The notes under the pieces were generated by a model. That model searched no databases. It had not been told where the DNA came from and was given only the letters and a program-made list of their open reading frames with translations. DNA of 64,000 nt from Roseovarius sp. M141. Lineage in GTDB: Bacteria; Pseudomonadota; Alphaproteobacteria; Rhodobacterales; Rhodobacteraceae. The position numbers and the translations under genes are program-made. This document shows positions 34,961-44,260 of this stretch, piece after piece (positions within the stretch are counted from its first letter, which is position 1; each line of letters begins with the position of its first letter). The stretch covers positions 3,162,001 to 3,226,000 of the forward strand of contig NZ_VCNH01000008.1 in NCBI RefSeq assembly GCF_024355225.1. The letters are read 5' to 3'.

Positions 34961-35848
34961 TCATTGGCCAGGCGCTATTTCGCCCCCGCCCAGCTGATAG
35001 ACATAGAATGCCACGGCAGCGATCTGCGCGGCGCTCAGACGCTCGGTCCATGGCGGCATCACGCCAAAGCGGCTATAGGTGACGGTCTCCTTCAGCGTGT
35101 CGTAATTCCCACCATAAAGCCAGATCGCGTCGGTCAGGTTCGGGGCGCCCTGTTCGCGGTCGCCGGTGCCGTCTTCCATGTGGCAGGCGGCGCAGTTGTC
35201 CATGTAGACCCCCTCGCCGGCGGCAACAAGACTGGCGTCCTTCGGTGTCTCCGACAGGGACATGACATAGTTCACGACCTGATCGATCTCGGCACGGTCC
35301 AGAATTTCGCCAAAGGCGGGCATCTGTGAATAGCGCGCGTCGGGGTCATCCTCATTGCGGATACCATGCGCGATGGTGGTGTGGATCGCCTCGATATCGC
35401 CGCCCCACAGCCAGTCGTTGTCCAGCAGGTTGGGATAGCCTTGCGCGCCTGCGGCGCCCGATCCGTGGCACTGCGCGCACCACGTCTTGAACACGGCGCT
35501 ACCAGCCGAGGTCGCGTAGCCGGACAATTCGGGATCGGCCGCGATGCTGCTCAGATCCGCCGAGGCGAGCTGCGCGTTGATTGCGTCGTTCATCGCATTC
35601 ACGCGGGCAATATCGGCGGCCACGTTGGCGCGCGTCGACCAGCCCAGCATACCAGTCGTCGCCGATTTGATGCCCGGCCAGGCCGGATAGGCGATGGAAT
35701 AGCCGATTGCCCAGATGATCGTGACGTAGAAGGTCCACAGCCACCAGCGCGGCATCGGATTGTCGAACTCTTGAATCCCGTCCCACTGATGGCCGGTGGT
35801 GCTGGGATCTTCCGTTGTCTTCTTCGGTGGCTTTGCCATGTCGCTCAC
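34961..35848 (-). CDS. ccoP: cbb3 cytochrome c oxidase subunit CcoP
   Basis: This is a 295-residue subunit with an N-terminal cytoplasmic part, one or two membrane helices (WLWTFYVTIIWAIGYSIAYP) and two periplasmic c-type haem domains with CAQCH and CAACH. It takes electrons from soluble or membrane cytochromes and passes them through CcoO to CcoN. Its start overlaps ccoQ by four bases. It is the last gene of ccoNOQP. Confidence 0.94.
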   Translation of the reverse strand: MSDMAKPPKKTTEDPSTTGHQWDGIQEFDNPMPRWWLWTFYVTIIWAIGYSIAYPAWPGIKSATTGMLGWSTRANVAADIARVNAMNDAINAQLASADLSSIAADPELSGYATSAGSAVFKTWCAQCHGSGAAGAQGYPNLLDNDWLWGGDIEAIHTTIAHGIRNEDDPDARYSQMPAFGEILDRAEIDQVVNYVMSLSETPKDASLVAAGEGVYMDNCAACHMEDGTGDREQGAPNLTDAIWLYGGNYDTLKETVTYSRFGVMPPWTERLSAAQIAAVAFYVYQLGGGEIAPGQ

Positions 35849-36042
35849 ACCTCCTCTGAGGGGTCTTGCGCGCGCCGGGGCGCGGGTTTGTCTTCATGCC
35901 GGAACGGGATGTTCGCCGGCGATTCGTAGGTCTTGGTCGCGCCGGGGCGAAACACCCAGAAGCAGACGCCGATGAAGAACGCAAAGAGTGCGATCAGCAT
36001 CCAGCTGTCGGCAAAGGCGCGCAGGAACGTATAAGACTCCAT
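35845..36042 (-). CDS. ccoQ: cbb3 oxidase subunit CcoQ
   Basis: This is a 65-residue protein with a single membrane helix (WMLIALFAFFIGVCFWVF) and a charged C-terminal tail. CcoQ (FixQ) stabilises the complex or tunes its activity in relatives. It lies 13 bases after ccoO and overlaps ccoP by four bases. Confidence 0.92.
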   Translation of the reverse strand: MESYTFLRAFADSWMLIALFAFFIGVCFWVFRPGATKTYESPANIPFRHEDKPAPRRAQDPSEEV

Positions 36043-36055
36043 TGCTCGTCCTCCC

Positions 36056-36781
36056 TTACCGGCTCGCCACGGGCGTGAAGGTCGAGAAGTCGACCAGCGT
36101 GCCCAGCATTTGCAGATAGGCGATCAGCGCATCCATTTCCGAGATCCCCGGCTGCGCGTCGAAATTGCGTACCTGCGCGCCCGGATACCGCTCCAGCATG
36201 GCGTCATAGTCACCGAAGGCATCAACCTGCACGCTGAAATCCAGCGAGGCATTTTCGATCATCTCGTCGGTATAGGGCACGCCGACGAAACGGTGGGTCT
36301 TCAGCAGATCGCCCACATATTCGCCGTCGATCATCCGGTCCGACAGAAAGGCATATTTCGGCATCAGCGACTCTGGCACCACCGATTGGGGGTCCATCAG
36401 GTGATCGACATGCCATTCGTCCGAATAACGTCCGCCGACACGCGCCAGATCGGGACCGGCTCGTTTGGACCCCCACTGGAACGGGTGGTCGTACTGCGAT
36501 TCCGCAGCCAGCGAATAGTGACCGTAACGCTCGACCTCGTCGCGCATCGGGCGGATCATCTGGCTGTGGCAGACATAGCAGCCTTCGCGGATGTAGATAT
36601 CGCGCCCGGTCAGCTCCAGCGGGGAATAGGGGCGCATGCCCTCTACATCCTCGATCGTGTTCTCCAACCAGAAGAGCGGTGCAATCTGCACGATGCCCCC
36701 GATGCTGACCACCAGAAAGGCGAAGATGGACAGCAGCGTTACGTTTCTTTCAAGGATCTTGTGTTTGTCCAGAAGTGCCAT
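36056..36781 (-). CDS. ccoO: cbb3 oxidase mono-haem subunit CcoO
   Basis: This is a 241-residue subunit with one N-terminal membrane helix and a periplasmic domain with the haem site GCYVCHSQ (about residue 68). The axial Met is probably in the PESLMPKY region. It carries electrons between CcoP and the CcoN binuclear centre. It starts 15 bases after ccoN. Confidence 0.94.
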   Translation of the reverse strand: MALLDKHKILERNVTLLSIFAFLVVSIGGIVQIAPLFWLENTIEDVEGMRPYSPLELTGRDIYIREGCYVCHSQMIRPMRDEVERYGHYSLAAESQYDHPFQWGSKRAGPDLARVGGRYSDEWHVDHLMDPQSVVPESLMPKYAFLSDRMIDGEYVGDLLKTHRFVGVPYTDEMIENASLDFSVQVDAFGDYDAMLERYPGAQVRNFDAQPGISEMDALIAYLQMLGTLVDFSTFTPVASR

Positions 36782-36796
36782 GTTTCCGGCCCCTCC

Positions 36797-38401
36797 CTAT
36801 TCTGCCGCGACGACGGAGTTGGTGGCTTCTACGGCCGGGCTCCGACGAATGGTCATGTAAAGGTTGTAGCACATCACGATTGCACCGCTGAGGAACAGCA
36901 CCCCGCCCAGACCCCGAACAACGTTCATCGGGAATTTGGCGGCGACAGTATCGGCAAAGCTGTTCACGAGGAAGCCGTTGGCATCCACTTCGCGCCACAT
37001 CAGGCCTTCCATGATTCCGCTGACCCACATGGACGCGGCGTAAAGGATGATGCCGATGGTCGCGAGCCAGAAATGCCAGCTGACCAGACGCAGGGAATAG
37101 AGCCCCTCGCGGTTCCAAAGTCGCGGCACCATGAAGTAGAGCGCGCCGAAGGTGATCATGCCGTTCCAGCCCAGAGCGCCGGAATGCACGTGGCCAATGG
37201 TCCAGTCGGTATAGTGCGACAGGGAGTTGACCGCACGGATCGACATCATCGGGCCCTCGAAGGTGGACATGCCGTAAAAGCCGATCGAGATGACCATCAT
37301 GCGGATGATCGGATCGGTGCGCAGCTTGTCCCAGGCGCCCGACAGCGTCATCAGACCGTTGATCATGCCGCCCCAGCTGGGCATCCACAGCACGATGGAG
37401 AACACCATGCCAAGCGTCGTCGCCCAGTCAGGCAGCGCCGTGTAGTGCAGGTGGTGCGGTCCGGCCCAGATATAGATGAATATCAGCGCCCAGAAGTGGA
37501 TGATCGACAGTTTATAGCTGTAGACGGGACGCTCGGCCTGCTTGGGAACGAAGTAGTACATCATGCCGAGGAAACCCGCAGTCAGGAAGAAGCCGACGGC
37601 GTTATGGCCGTACCACCACTGCGTCATCGCATCCTGCACGCCCGAAAACAGCGATACGGATTTGGACCCGAAGATGCTGACCGGGATCGAGATGTTGTTG
37701 ACCACGTGCAGCATCGCAACGGTGATGATGAACGCGAGGTAGAACCAGTTCGCCACGTAGATATGCGGCTCGCGGCGCTTGACGATGGTGCCCAGAAATA
37801 CGGCCAGATAGCCCAGCCAGACGATTGTCAGCCACCAGTCGACATACCATTCCGGCTCGGCATATTCGCGCGATTGGGTCGCACCAAAGAGGTATCCGGT
37901 CGCCGCCAGCACGATGAACAGCTGATAGCCCCAGAACACGAACCACGCCAGATTTCCGCCCCAGAGCCGCGCGGCGCTGGTGCGCTGCACGACATAAAAG
38001 GACGTCGCGATCAGCGCGTTACCACCAAAGGCGAAAACAACAGCCGATGTATGCAGCGGACGCAGGCGACCGAAATTGCCGATACCTTGCAGGAATTCGA
38101 AATTGAGCCATGGAAAGGCCAGTTGGAAGGCGATGAATGTGCCTACCAGAAAGCCGACGACGCCCCAGAGGGCGGTCGCGACGGCCCCGGCGCGAATCAC
38201 GCCGTCCATGTATTCACCTGACAGATCGACCCGCACAACGGGCTCGTCCGTATTGCGCAGCACCCACACGAATGTGACACTGGCAGCCAAAGCGATCGTC
38301 AACGCGTTGACCAGATAAGCCAAATCGCGGGCATAGTTTGCCGCGATCAATGCCAGGAAAGCGATCAATCCCAGCACGATCAGCTTTACGTAATTCGTCA
38401 T
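36797..38401 (-). CDS. ccoN: cbb3 oxidase catalytic subunit CcoN
   Basis: This is a 534-residue, roughly 12-helix haem-copper oxidase subunit of the C family. The conserved region [20 protein letters not shown] carries the CuB histidines, and [12 protein letters not shown] the later haem ligands. It is the site of O2 reduction at high affinity, used when oxygen is scarce. ATG 38401 is preceded by AAGGGA. A perfect FNR box centred 105 bases upstream should activate it under low oxygen through FnrL. Confidence 0.95.
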   Translation of the reverse strand: MTNYVKLIVLGLIAFLALIAANYARDLAYLVNALTIALAASVTFVWVLRNTDEPVVRVDLSGEYMDGVIRAGAVATALWGVVGFLVGTFIAFQLAFPWLNFEFLQGIGNFGRLRPLHTSAVVFAFGGNALIATSFYVVQRTSAARLWGGNLAWFVFWGYQLFIVLAATGYLFGATQSREYAEPEWYVDWWLTIVWLGYLAVFLGTIVKRREPHIYVANWFYLAFIITVAMLHVVNNISIPVSIFGSKSVSLFSGVQDAMTQWWYGHNAVGFFLTAGFLGMMYYFVPKQAERPVYSYKLSIIHFWALIFIYIWAGPHHLHYTALPDWATTLGMVFSIVLWMPSWGGMINGLMTLSGAWDKLRTDPIIRMMVISIGFYGMSTFEGPMMSIRAVNSLSHYTDWTIGHVHSGALGWNGMITFGALYFMVPRLWNREGLYSLRLVSWHFWLATIGIILYAASMWVSGIMEGLMWREVDANGFLVNSFADTVAAKFPMNVVRGLGGVLFLSGAIVMCYNLYMTIRRSPAVEATNSVVAAE

Positions 38402-38499
38402 TCTCAGTCCCTTCGTCCTTTTATCCGCGCGAATCGAACGGCGAATCACACGCGCGCGCCCAGACCTGCTTCGTATCGCGTGCCGAAGTGGCGCAATCC

Positions 38500-38513
38500 T
38501 TGATCTGCATCAA
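38500..38513. promoter_or_regulatory. FNR box, ccoN side
   Basis: TTGAT-CTGC-ATCAA is a perfect match to the FNR/FnrL consensus. It is embedded in a 20-base dyad (TCCTTGAT...ATCAAGGA, 38497-38516). Its centre is 105 bases upstream of ccoN and about 137 bases before uspA. Confidence 0.88.
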
Positions 38514-38535
38514 GGATTCCATCTTCCTGCCGATA

Positions 38536-38549
38536 TTGATGCGGATCAA
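38536..38549. promoter_or_regulatory. FNR box, uspA side
   Basis: TTGAT-GCGG-ATCAA is a second perfect FNR consensus, 36 bases from the first (centre to centre). Its centre is about 100 bases before the uspA ATG, so each box may drive one of the two divergent promoters. Confidence 0.85.
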
Positions 38550-38642
38550 GTTTCGCATGCCAACACTGCGCTAAGGTTGCACAATGCGGCCCGGCACACA
38601 ACGCGTCGCCCCGTCGCATCGATACCCTGCAAGGAGAGCAGA

Positions 38643-39482
38643 ATGCCAATAAAATCCCTCTTCACAGTGCTGACCGATCCCGCGTTGATCGCGCCCGCGC
38701 TCGATGCGGCGATGGTTCTGGCGCGAACGCACGATGCCCATCTCGATATCATGTGCATTGGCGTGGATGCCTCGCAGATCGGCTATTTTCACGCTTCCGC
38801 GTCGGCCGCGCTGGTTGAACAATGCCTTGTGCGCGCACAGGACCGCGCGGAAGAGATCCGCACCGCCGCCAACGCGTATATGCAGGGCACCGATATCCAC
38901 TGGTGCAGCCAGATCGAGGTCGCGCCTATGGCCGACATGGGCAGACGCATCGGCGGCGAGGCGCGCTTTGCCGATCTGGCCGTGCTGCCGCAACCTTACG
39001 GCGAAGCCGCCGGAGGCGAGGTCGAAGCCGCCGCCGAGGCGTGCCTGTTCAATGGCCGCCTGCCCGCTCTGATCGTGCCGGAGGGCGCCGCTGTATCGGC
39101 CGCGCCGGAACGAGTGATGATCGCATGGAATGACAGCTTCGAGGCCATGAGCGCGGTGCGCGCCGCGCTGCCGATCCTGGTGCGCGCAACGCGGGTGCAT
39201 GTGGTCATCGTCGACCCGCCCGTTCACGGCCCCGACAGATCGGACCCCGGCGGACGCGTGTCACAATTCCTGGCCCGCCACGGCCTGCATGTCGAGATCG
39301 ACGTCCTGGCGCGCACCCTGCCCCGCGTGCCCGACGTGCTGCTGCGCCACGCGGTCGATACGGATGCGGATCTGATGGTGCTGGGCGCTTATGGCCATTC
39401 GCGCCTGCGCGAGGCGATGTTCGGGGGCGCCACACGCAACCTGTTGGAACACGCGCATCTGCCGCTATTCATGTCGCGCTGA
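38643..39482 (+). CDS. Universal stress protein (UspA family)
   Basis: This is a 279-residue tandem-type universal stress protein: a weak N-terminal Usp domain and a clear C-terminal domain ending DADLMVLGAYGHSRLREAMFGG, which has the GxxGHSxxRE nucleotide-binding pattern. AAGGAG lies before the ATG at 38643; the open frame upstream is not coding. It is divergent from ccoN with two FNR boxes between, and convergent with fnrL, so it should be induced at low oxygen. Confidence 0.9.
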   Translation: MPIKSLFTVLTDPALIAPALDAAMVLARTHDAHLDIMCIGVDASQIGYFHASASAALVEQCLVRAQDRAEEIRTAANAYMQGTDIHWCSQIEVAPMADMGRRIGGEARFADLAVLPQPYGEAAGGEVEAAAEACLFNGRLPALIVPEGAAVSAAPERVMIAWNDSFEAMSAVRAALPILVRATRVHVVIVDPPVHGPDRSDPGGRVSQFLARHGLHVEIDVLARTLPRVPDVLLRHAVDTDADLMVLGAYGHSRLREAMFGGATRNLLEHAHLPLFMSR

Positions 39483-39507
39483 CAACGGAACTCCGCGACC
39501 AAGACTA

Positions 39508-39535
39508 ATCTGCGCCCCATCAGGGCGGCGCAGAT
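39508..39535. terminator. Hairpin between convergent uspA and fnrL
   Basis: ATCTGCGCC pairs perfectly with GGCGCAGAT over a ten-base loop; the right arm ends at the fnrL stop codon. There is no T run, so termination is only probable. Confidence 0.4.
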
Positions 39536-40281
39536 CACTGTATCATCAATGTCTGTACGTCATCGCCCGCCTCGTTCAGCAGGCGTGCGAAATCGGGGAC
39601 GGTAACGTGCCGCTTGCCGTGCAGCGAAATCACGCCGTCGCGCTTCAGCGCGGATATCTGGCGGCTGACAGTCTCCAGCGTCAGGCCCAGATAATCGGCC
39701 ATGGCCTCGCGGGTCAGCGGCAGATCGAACACCGTCCGGCCATCCGGCCCCGCCCTGTCGGCCAGCGCGCTGCGCCGCGCGATGATGGCCAGAAGCGACG
39801 CGATCTTCTCGCGCGCGGTCTTGCGGCCCAGCACCAGCATCCACTCACGGGCTGCGTCCAGTTCGTCGAGGGTCATTTCCAGCAGCCGCTGCGAGATGCG
39901 CGGTGTGTCACGGATAATCTGCTCGAACGGGCGCTTGCGGAAACAGCACATGACCAGATCGCTGGTCGCAATCACATTATACGCCGCCTCATTGCGGCCA
40001 GGGCGCCCGACGAAATCGCTGGGCAGAAGCAGCCCCACCATCTGAGTGCGCCCGTCCTCCATGGTCTGGGTCAACGTGGCGATGCCTGACACCACCGACC
40101 CGACAAAATCCATCCGGTCCCCGGACCAGATGACAGTCTGGCCCGCCTGAAAGCTGCGATTATACTTTATTCGGTCCAGCTGTTCCAACTCGTCTGGATT
40201 GCAGCGCGCACAGACGGCGGTGTGCCTGATGGGACAATTTCCGCACTCCTGCGGCATCTGACTAATATGATCTGCAAACAT
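39535..40281 (-). CDS. fnrL: Oxygen-sensing regulator FnrL
   Basis: This is a 248-residue CRP/FNR-family activator. Four N-terminal cysteines (13, 16, 24, 27) and a CC pair at 112-113 can hold the oxygen-labile [4Fe-4S] cluster. The cAMP-fold sensor domain spans about residues 30-140. The C-terminal helix-turn-helix contains LTREAMADYLGLTLETVSRQISAL, whose E--SR pattern recognises TTGAT half-sites. It should activate ccoNOQP, ccoGHIS and uspA through the three FNR boxes listed here. The ATG at 40281 gives the usual start; a palindrome made of FNR half-sites lies 36-47 bases upstream. Confidence 0.94.
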   Translation of the reverse strand: MFADHISQMPQECGNCPIRHTAVCARCNPDELEQLDRIKYNRSFQAGQTVIWSGDRMDFVGSVVSGIATLTQTMEDGRTQMVGLLLPSDFVGRPGRNEAAYNVIATSDLVMCCFRKRPFEQIIRDTPRISQRLLEMTLDELDAAREWMLVLGRKTAREKIASLLAIIARRSALADRAGPDGRTVFDLPLTREAMADYLGLTLETVSRQISALKRDGVISLHGKRHVTVPDFARLLNEAGDDVQTLMIQ

Positions 40282-40316
40282 TCGCGCGCTTTTCCCTCGG
40301 CCGCAGCCGATACTAT

Positions 40317-40328
40317 CTTTGATCAAAG
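40317..40328. promoter_or_regulatory. Compressed FNR-like palindrome before fnrL
   Basis: CTTTGATCAAAG is a perfect 12-base palindrome containing TTGAT and ATCAA overlapped without the normal four-base spacer. It lies 36 bases upstream of the fnrL ATG. It could be an autoregulatory site or a chance dyad. Confidence 0.35.
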
Positions 40329-40458
40329 AGCGAAACTAGGCCGTTGCCGAGTGAAAGACAACCGATGCGTGTCGCGCAATATTCGCCCGCGCCCCCATGA
40401 ACCGCGCTTCCGGGCGCTCAGCGCGCAAGGCAGGCTACTGCTTTGCCCGCTCCGCCCG

Positions 40459-42057
40459 TTAACCGGCAGGATGGCGCGCCGCGTGCAGCAGGCTGCGCGC
40501 GTACTCTGTTTGGGGACGTTCGAACAGATCCTCGGCAGTGCCCGACTCGATCACATCGCCCTGCTTCATCACGATGATCTTGTGGCTCATCGCGCGCACG
40601 ACCAACAGATCGTGACTGATAAAAAGGTAGGCCAGCCCGTATTTCACCTGCAAACGGCGCAAAAGACCCACGATCTGCACCTGCACCGTCATGTCCAGCG
40701 CGCTTGTCGGCTCGTCCAGAACCAGCAGCCGGGGTCGCAGGATCATCGCTCGCGCAATGGCGATCCGCTGGCGCTGCCCACCCGAAAACTCGTGCGGATA
40801 GCGGTCCATTACGTCGCGCGGCAGTTCCACCTCGTCCAGCACATCGCCCACCAGATCGCGCAGAGACCTTTTATCGCCGCGCCCCGCAGGGTTGCCATGC
40901 ACGCCAAGCCCTTCCGATATGATCTCGGCGCAGGTCATGCGCGGTGACAGGCTGCCATATGGGTCCTGAAACACGATCTGCATATCGGCCCGGCGGCGGC
41001 GCAGCTTGCGGGTCGACCAGCCATTCACATCCTCGCCCGCGAAGGTGATGCGCCCCTCGGACGCGATCAGCCGCATGATCGCCAGCGCCAGCGTGGTCTT
41101 GCCCGAGCCAGATTCGCCCACGATGCCCAGCGTTTCGCCCGCGCGCACGGTGATGCTGGCGTCGTTGACGGCCTTCACATGGCCGACCGTCTTTTTCAGG
41201 AAACCCTTCTGAATGGGAAACCAGACGCGCAGATTTTCCGTCTCGACGATCACCGGCGCCGCCTCGGGCACGGGATCGGGTCGGCCAACCGCCTGCGCAT
41301 TCAAAAGCTTGCGCGTATAGGCGTGCTGCGGATTGTCAAATACCTCGGCGGTCGGCCCGGCTTCGACGATGCGGCCATCCTTCATCACGCAAACCTTGTC
41401 GGCGATGCGGCGCACGATGGTCAGATCGTGCGTGATGAACAGCAGCCCCATGTCGCGGCTCTTCAGATCGGCCAGCAAGTCGAGGATCTGCGCCTGAATG
41501 GTCACGTCCAGCGCCGTCGTCGGCTCGTCCGCGATCAGGATGTCGGGCCCATTTGCCAGTGCCATGGCGATCATCACGCGCTGCCGCTGCCCGCCGGACA
41601 GTTGGTGCGGATAGGCATCCAGTCGGCTTTCGGGATCGCGTATGCCGACCTCGGTCAGCAGTTCGACGACCCGCGCACGCGCCGCGGCCCCCTTTAGCCC
41701 CTGATGTAATTCCAGCGACTCCGCCAACTGCCGCTTCAACGTGTGCAGCGGGTTCAGCGACGTCATCGGCTCCTGAAAGATAAAGCTGATGTCGTTGCCG
41801 CGAACCTTGCGCAACTGCCTCTCGGACGCGCCGATCATTTCCTGCCCGTCATAGCGCACGGACCCGCCCACCTCGGCGGAATCGCCCAGCAGCGACACGG
41901 TGGACAGCGCAGTCACCGATTTACCCGACCCGCTCTCGCCGACCAGCGCGACCGTCTCGCCCCGGTCCACGGTAAAGCTGACACCATGCACCGCCTGCAC
42001 GCGCTGGCCGTCCTGACGAAAGGCAATTGTCAGGTTCTCGACTTCCAGAAGGCTCAT
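40459..42057 (-). CDS. yejF: Peptide ABC transporter, duplicated ATP-binding protein (YejF)
   Basis: This is a 532-residue fusion of two oligopeptide-type ABC domains. The first (about 1-260) has [16 protein letters not shown] and [10 protein letters not shown]; the second (about 275-525) has [16 protein letters not shown] and [10 protein letters not shown]. It powers the yej-type importer. The start overlaps the yejE stop by four bases. It is the last gene of yejABEF. Confidence 0.93.
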   Translation of the reverse strand: MSLLEVENLTIAFRQDGQRVQAVHGVSFTVDRGETVALVGESGSGKSVTALSTVSLLGDSAEVGGSVRYDGQEMIGASERQLRKVRGNDISFIFQEPMTSLNPLHTLKRQLAESLELHQGLKGAAARARVVELLTEVGIRDPESRLDAYPHQLSGGQRQRVMIAMALANGPDILIADEPTTALDVTIQAQILDLLADLKSRDMGLLFITHDLTIVRRIADKVCVMKDGRIVEAGPTAEVFDNPQHAYTRKLLNAQAVGRPDPVPEAAPVIVETENLRVWFPIQKGFLKKTVGHVKAVNDASITVRAGETLGIVGESGSGKTTLALAIMRLIASEGRITFAGEDVNGWSTRKLRRRRADMQIVFQDPYGSLSPRMTCAEIISEGLGVHGNPAGRGDKRSLRDLVGDVLDEVELPRDVMDRYPHEFSGGQRQRIAIARAMILRPRLLVLDEPTSALDMTVQVQIVGLLRRLQVKYGLAYLFISHDLLVVRAMSHKIIVMKQGDVIESGTAEDLFERPQTEYARSLLHAARHPAG

Positions 42058-43160
42058 TGAAACGTCTTTCTGGGGTCGAACGCATCCCGCACGCCCTCAA
42101 AGATAAAGACCAGCAGCGACAGCATGATCGCAAAGGCGAAAAACGCGGTGAAGGCCAGCCACGGCGCCTGAAGGTTGTTCTTCGCCTGCAGCGTCAATTC
42201 GCCCAGGCTGGGCGATGACGACGGCAGGCCGAAGCCCAGAAAATCAAGCCCCGCCAGCAGCGATATCGTGCCGGTGATGACAAAGGGCAGCATCGTCAGC
42301 GTCGCCACCATCGCGTTGGGCAGCATGTGCCGGAACATGATCCGCCCGTTGCTGACGCCCAGCGCCTTGGCCGCTCGCACATATTCCAGATTGCGCGCGC
42401 GCAGGAATTCGGCCCGCACCACACCCACCAGCGCCATCCAGCCAAACAGCACCGTGATTGCCACCAGCAGCCAGAAGCCGCGCGGCAGGATCGCGAACAG
42501 GATGATGATGACGTATAGCTGCGGCGTCGCGGCCCATATCTCGATGAATCGCTGAAATGTCAGGTCCAGCCAGCCGCCGAAATAGCCCTGCACCGCCCCC
42601 GCCGCGATCCCGAGGATCGATGCCAGCGTGGTGACGATCAACGTGAACAGCACCGACAGGCGGAACCCGTAGATCACCCGCGCCAGCACGTCGCGTTTGG
42701 TATTGTCGGTGCCCAGCAGGTTCTGCGCATTGGGCGGCAACGGCGCCGCGCCGGGGCGGTCGACGGGCGTGTCATAGCTGTAGGGAATTGGCGGCCAGAT
42801 GGCCCAGCCCGCCTCGACCTTCTCGCCATCCACCTCGCCGGTCGCGGCCTGTGCGATCACCCCTTCGGGATTGTCAAAACACGTATCCAGCCCCCCCGAC
42901 GCGATCAGGCAGCGCACCTCGGGGTCGCGGTAAATTGCCTCGGTCTTGAAATCGCCACCAAACTCCGTTTCCGGATAGAACTTGAAGATCGGCGCATAAA
43001 ACTCGCCGCGATACTGCACGAGGATCGGCTTGTCATTCGCCAGAAACTCGGCAAAGAGGCTCAGCCCGAACACGATCGTGAACAGGATCAGCGACCAGAA
43101 CGCGCGCCGGTTGCGCCGGAAATTGCGCCAGCGGCGCTGGTTAAGCGGCGACAGGGCCAT
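42054..43160 (-). CDS. yejE: Peptide ABC transporter permease (YejE)
   Basis: This is a 368-residue permease with an N-terminal helix, a long periplasmic loop (about residues 40-155) and five further helices. The EAA region reads ARNLEYVRAAKALGVSNGRI. ATG 43160 stands four bases after the yejB stop. It is the partner permease of YejB. Confidence 0.92.
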   Translation of the reverse strand: MALSPLNQRRWRNFRRNRRAFWSLILFTIVFGLSLFAEFLANDKPILVQYRGEFYAPIFKFYPETEFGGDFKTEAIYRDPEVRCLIASGGLDTCFDNPEGVIAQAATGEVDGEKVEAGWAIWPPIPYSYDTPVDRPGAAPLPPNAQNLLGTDNTKRDVLARVIYGFRLSVLFTLIVTTLASILGIAAGAVQGYFGGWLDLTFQRFIEIWAATPQLYVIIILFAILPRGFWLLVAITVLFGWMALVGVVRAEFLRARNLEYVRAAKALGVSNGRIMFRHMLPNAMVATLTMLPFVITGTISLLAGLDFLGFGLPSSSPSLGELTLQAKNNLQAPWLAFTAFFAFAIMLSLLVFIFEGVRDAFDPRKTFQ

Positions 43161-43164
43161 CGCG

Positions 43165-44253
43165 TCAGCCCTCCCGCTTTTCAAAGTCGATGCGCGGATC
43201 GACCAGCACATACATCAAGTCGCTGAAGATATTGACCACCAACCCGATCAGACCGAACAGGAACAGCGTGCCGAACATCACCGGATAATCGCGGCCCACG
43301 GCCGCCTCGAACCCCAGCCGGCCCAGCCCATCCAGCGAAAATATCGTCTCGATCAGGACCGATCCGCCAAAGAAGATCCCGATGAACACCGTCGGAAAGC
43401 CCGCGATCACGATCAACATCGCATTGCGGAACACATGGCCATACAGCACCTGCCGTTCGCTCAGACCCTTGGCGCGGGCGGTCATCACGTATTGTTTTTT
43501 CACCTCGTCCAGAAAGCTGTTCTTGGTCAGCAGCGTCAGCGTGGCAAAGGCCGCGATGGTGCTGGCCAGCACCGGCAGCGCGATGTGCCACAGGTAATCC
43601 AGCGCCTTGCCGATCAGGCTGAGCTGCTCGAAATTGTCCGAGGTCAGGCCGCGCAGCGGAAACAGCTTCCAGTAACTGCCTCCCGCGAACAGCACCAGCA
43701 GCATGATCGCGAACAAAAACGCCGGGATCGCATAGGCCACGATGATGACGCCGCTGGTCCAGGTATCGAAACTGCTGCCGTCGCGCACTGCCTTGGCCAC
43801 GCCCAGCGGGATCGAAATCAGATAGGCGATCAACGTCGACCACAGGCCGAGGCTGATCGACACCGGCATCTTCTCCAGCACCAGATCGGTCACATTTATC
43901 TTGCGGAAATAGCTCTCGCCGAAATCGAAATGCAGGTAGTTCCACATCATCAGCCCGAACCGCTCCAGCGGCGGTTTGTCCAGACCGAACTGCTTTTCCA
44001 GCTCGGCGATCATCTCGGGCGGCAGACCGCGCGCGCCGACATATTTGTCCCCGCCGCCGACATCCATCGCCGTGCCTGCATCGCTGCCGCCACCGGCAAA
44101 GCTGTCGAACACGTCGCCCTTGCCTTGCATGTTGGCAATGGCCTGCTCGACCGGGCCGCCCGGCACGAACTGCACCAAGGCAAAGTTGATGATCATGATC
44201 CCCACAAGCGTAGGGATGATCAGCAGCAGACGCCGCAGTATGTAGGCTCCCAT
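43165..44253 (-). CDS. yejB: Peptide ABC transporter permease (YejB)
   Basis: This is a 362-residue permease of the DppB class with about six helices. The EAA region reads [20 protein letters not shown], and the C-terminus has [11 protein letters not shown]. An insert of about 50 residues rich in Gly and Asp after the first helix is typical of YejB. It lies seven bases downstream of yejA. Confidence 0.92.
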   Translation of the reverse strand: MGAYILRRLLLIIPTLVGIMIINFALVQFVPGGPVEQAIANMQGKGDVFDSFAGGGSDAGTAMDVGGGDKYVGARGLPPEMIAELEKQFGLDKPPLERFGLMMWNYLHFDFGESYFRKINVTDLVLEKMPVSISLGLWSTLIAYLISIPLGVAKAVRDGSSFDTWTSGVIIVAYAIPAFLFAIMLLVLFAGGSYWKLFPLRGLTSDNFEQLSLIGKALDYLWHIALPVLASTIAAFATLTLLTKNSFLDEVKKQYVMTARAKGLSERQVLYGHVFRNAMLIVIAGFPTVFIGIFFGGSVLIETIFSLDGLGRLGFEAAVGRDYPVMFGTLFLFGLIGLVVNIFSDLMYVLVDPRIDFEKREG

Positions 44254-44260
44254 CTTGCGG

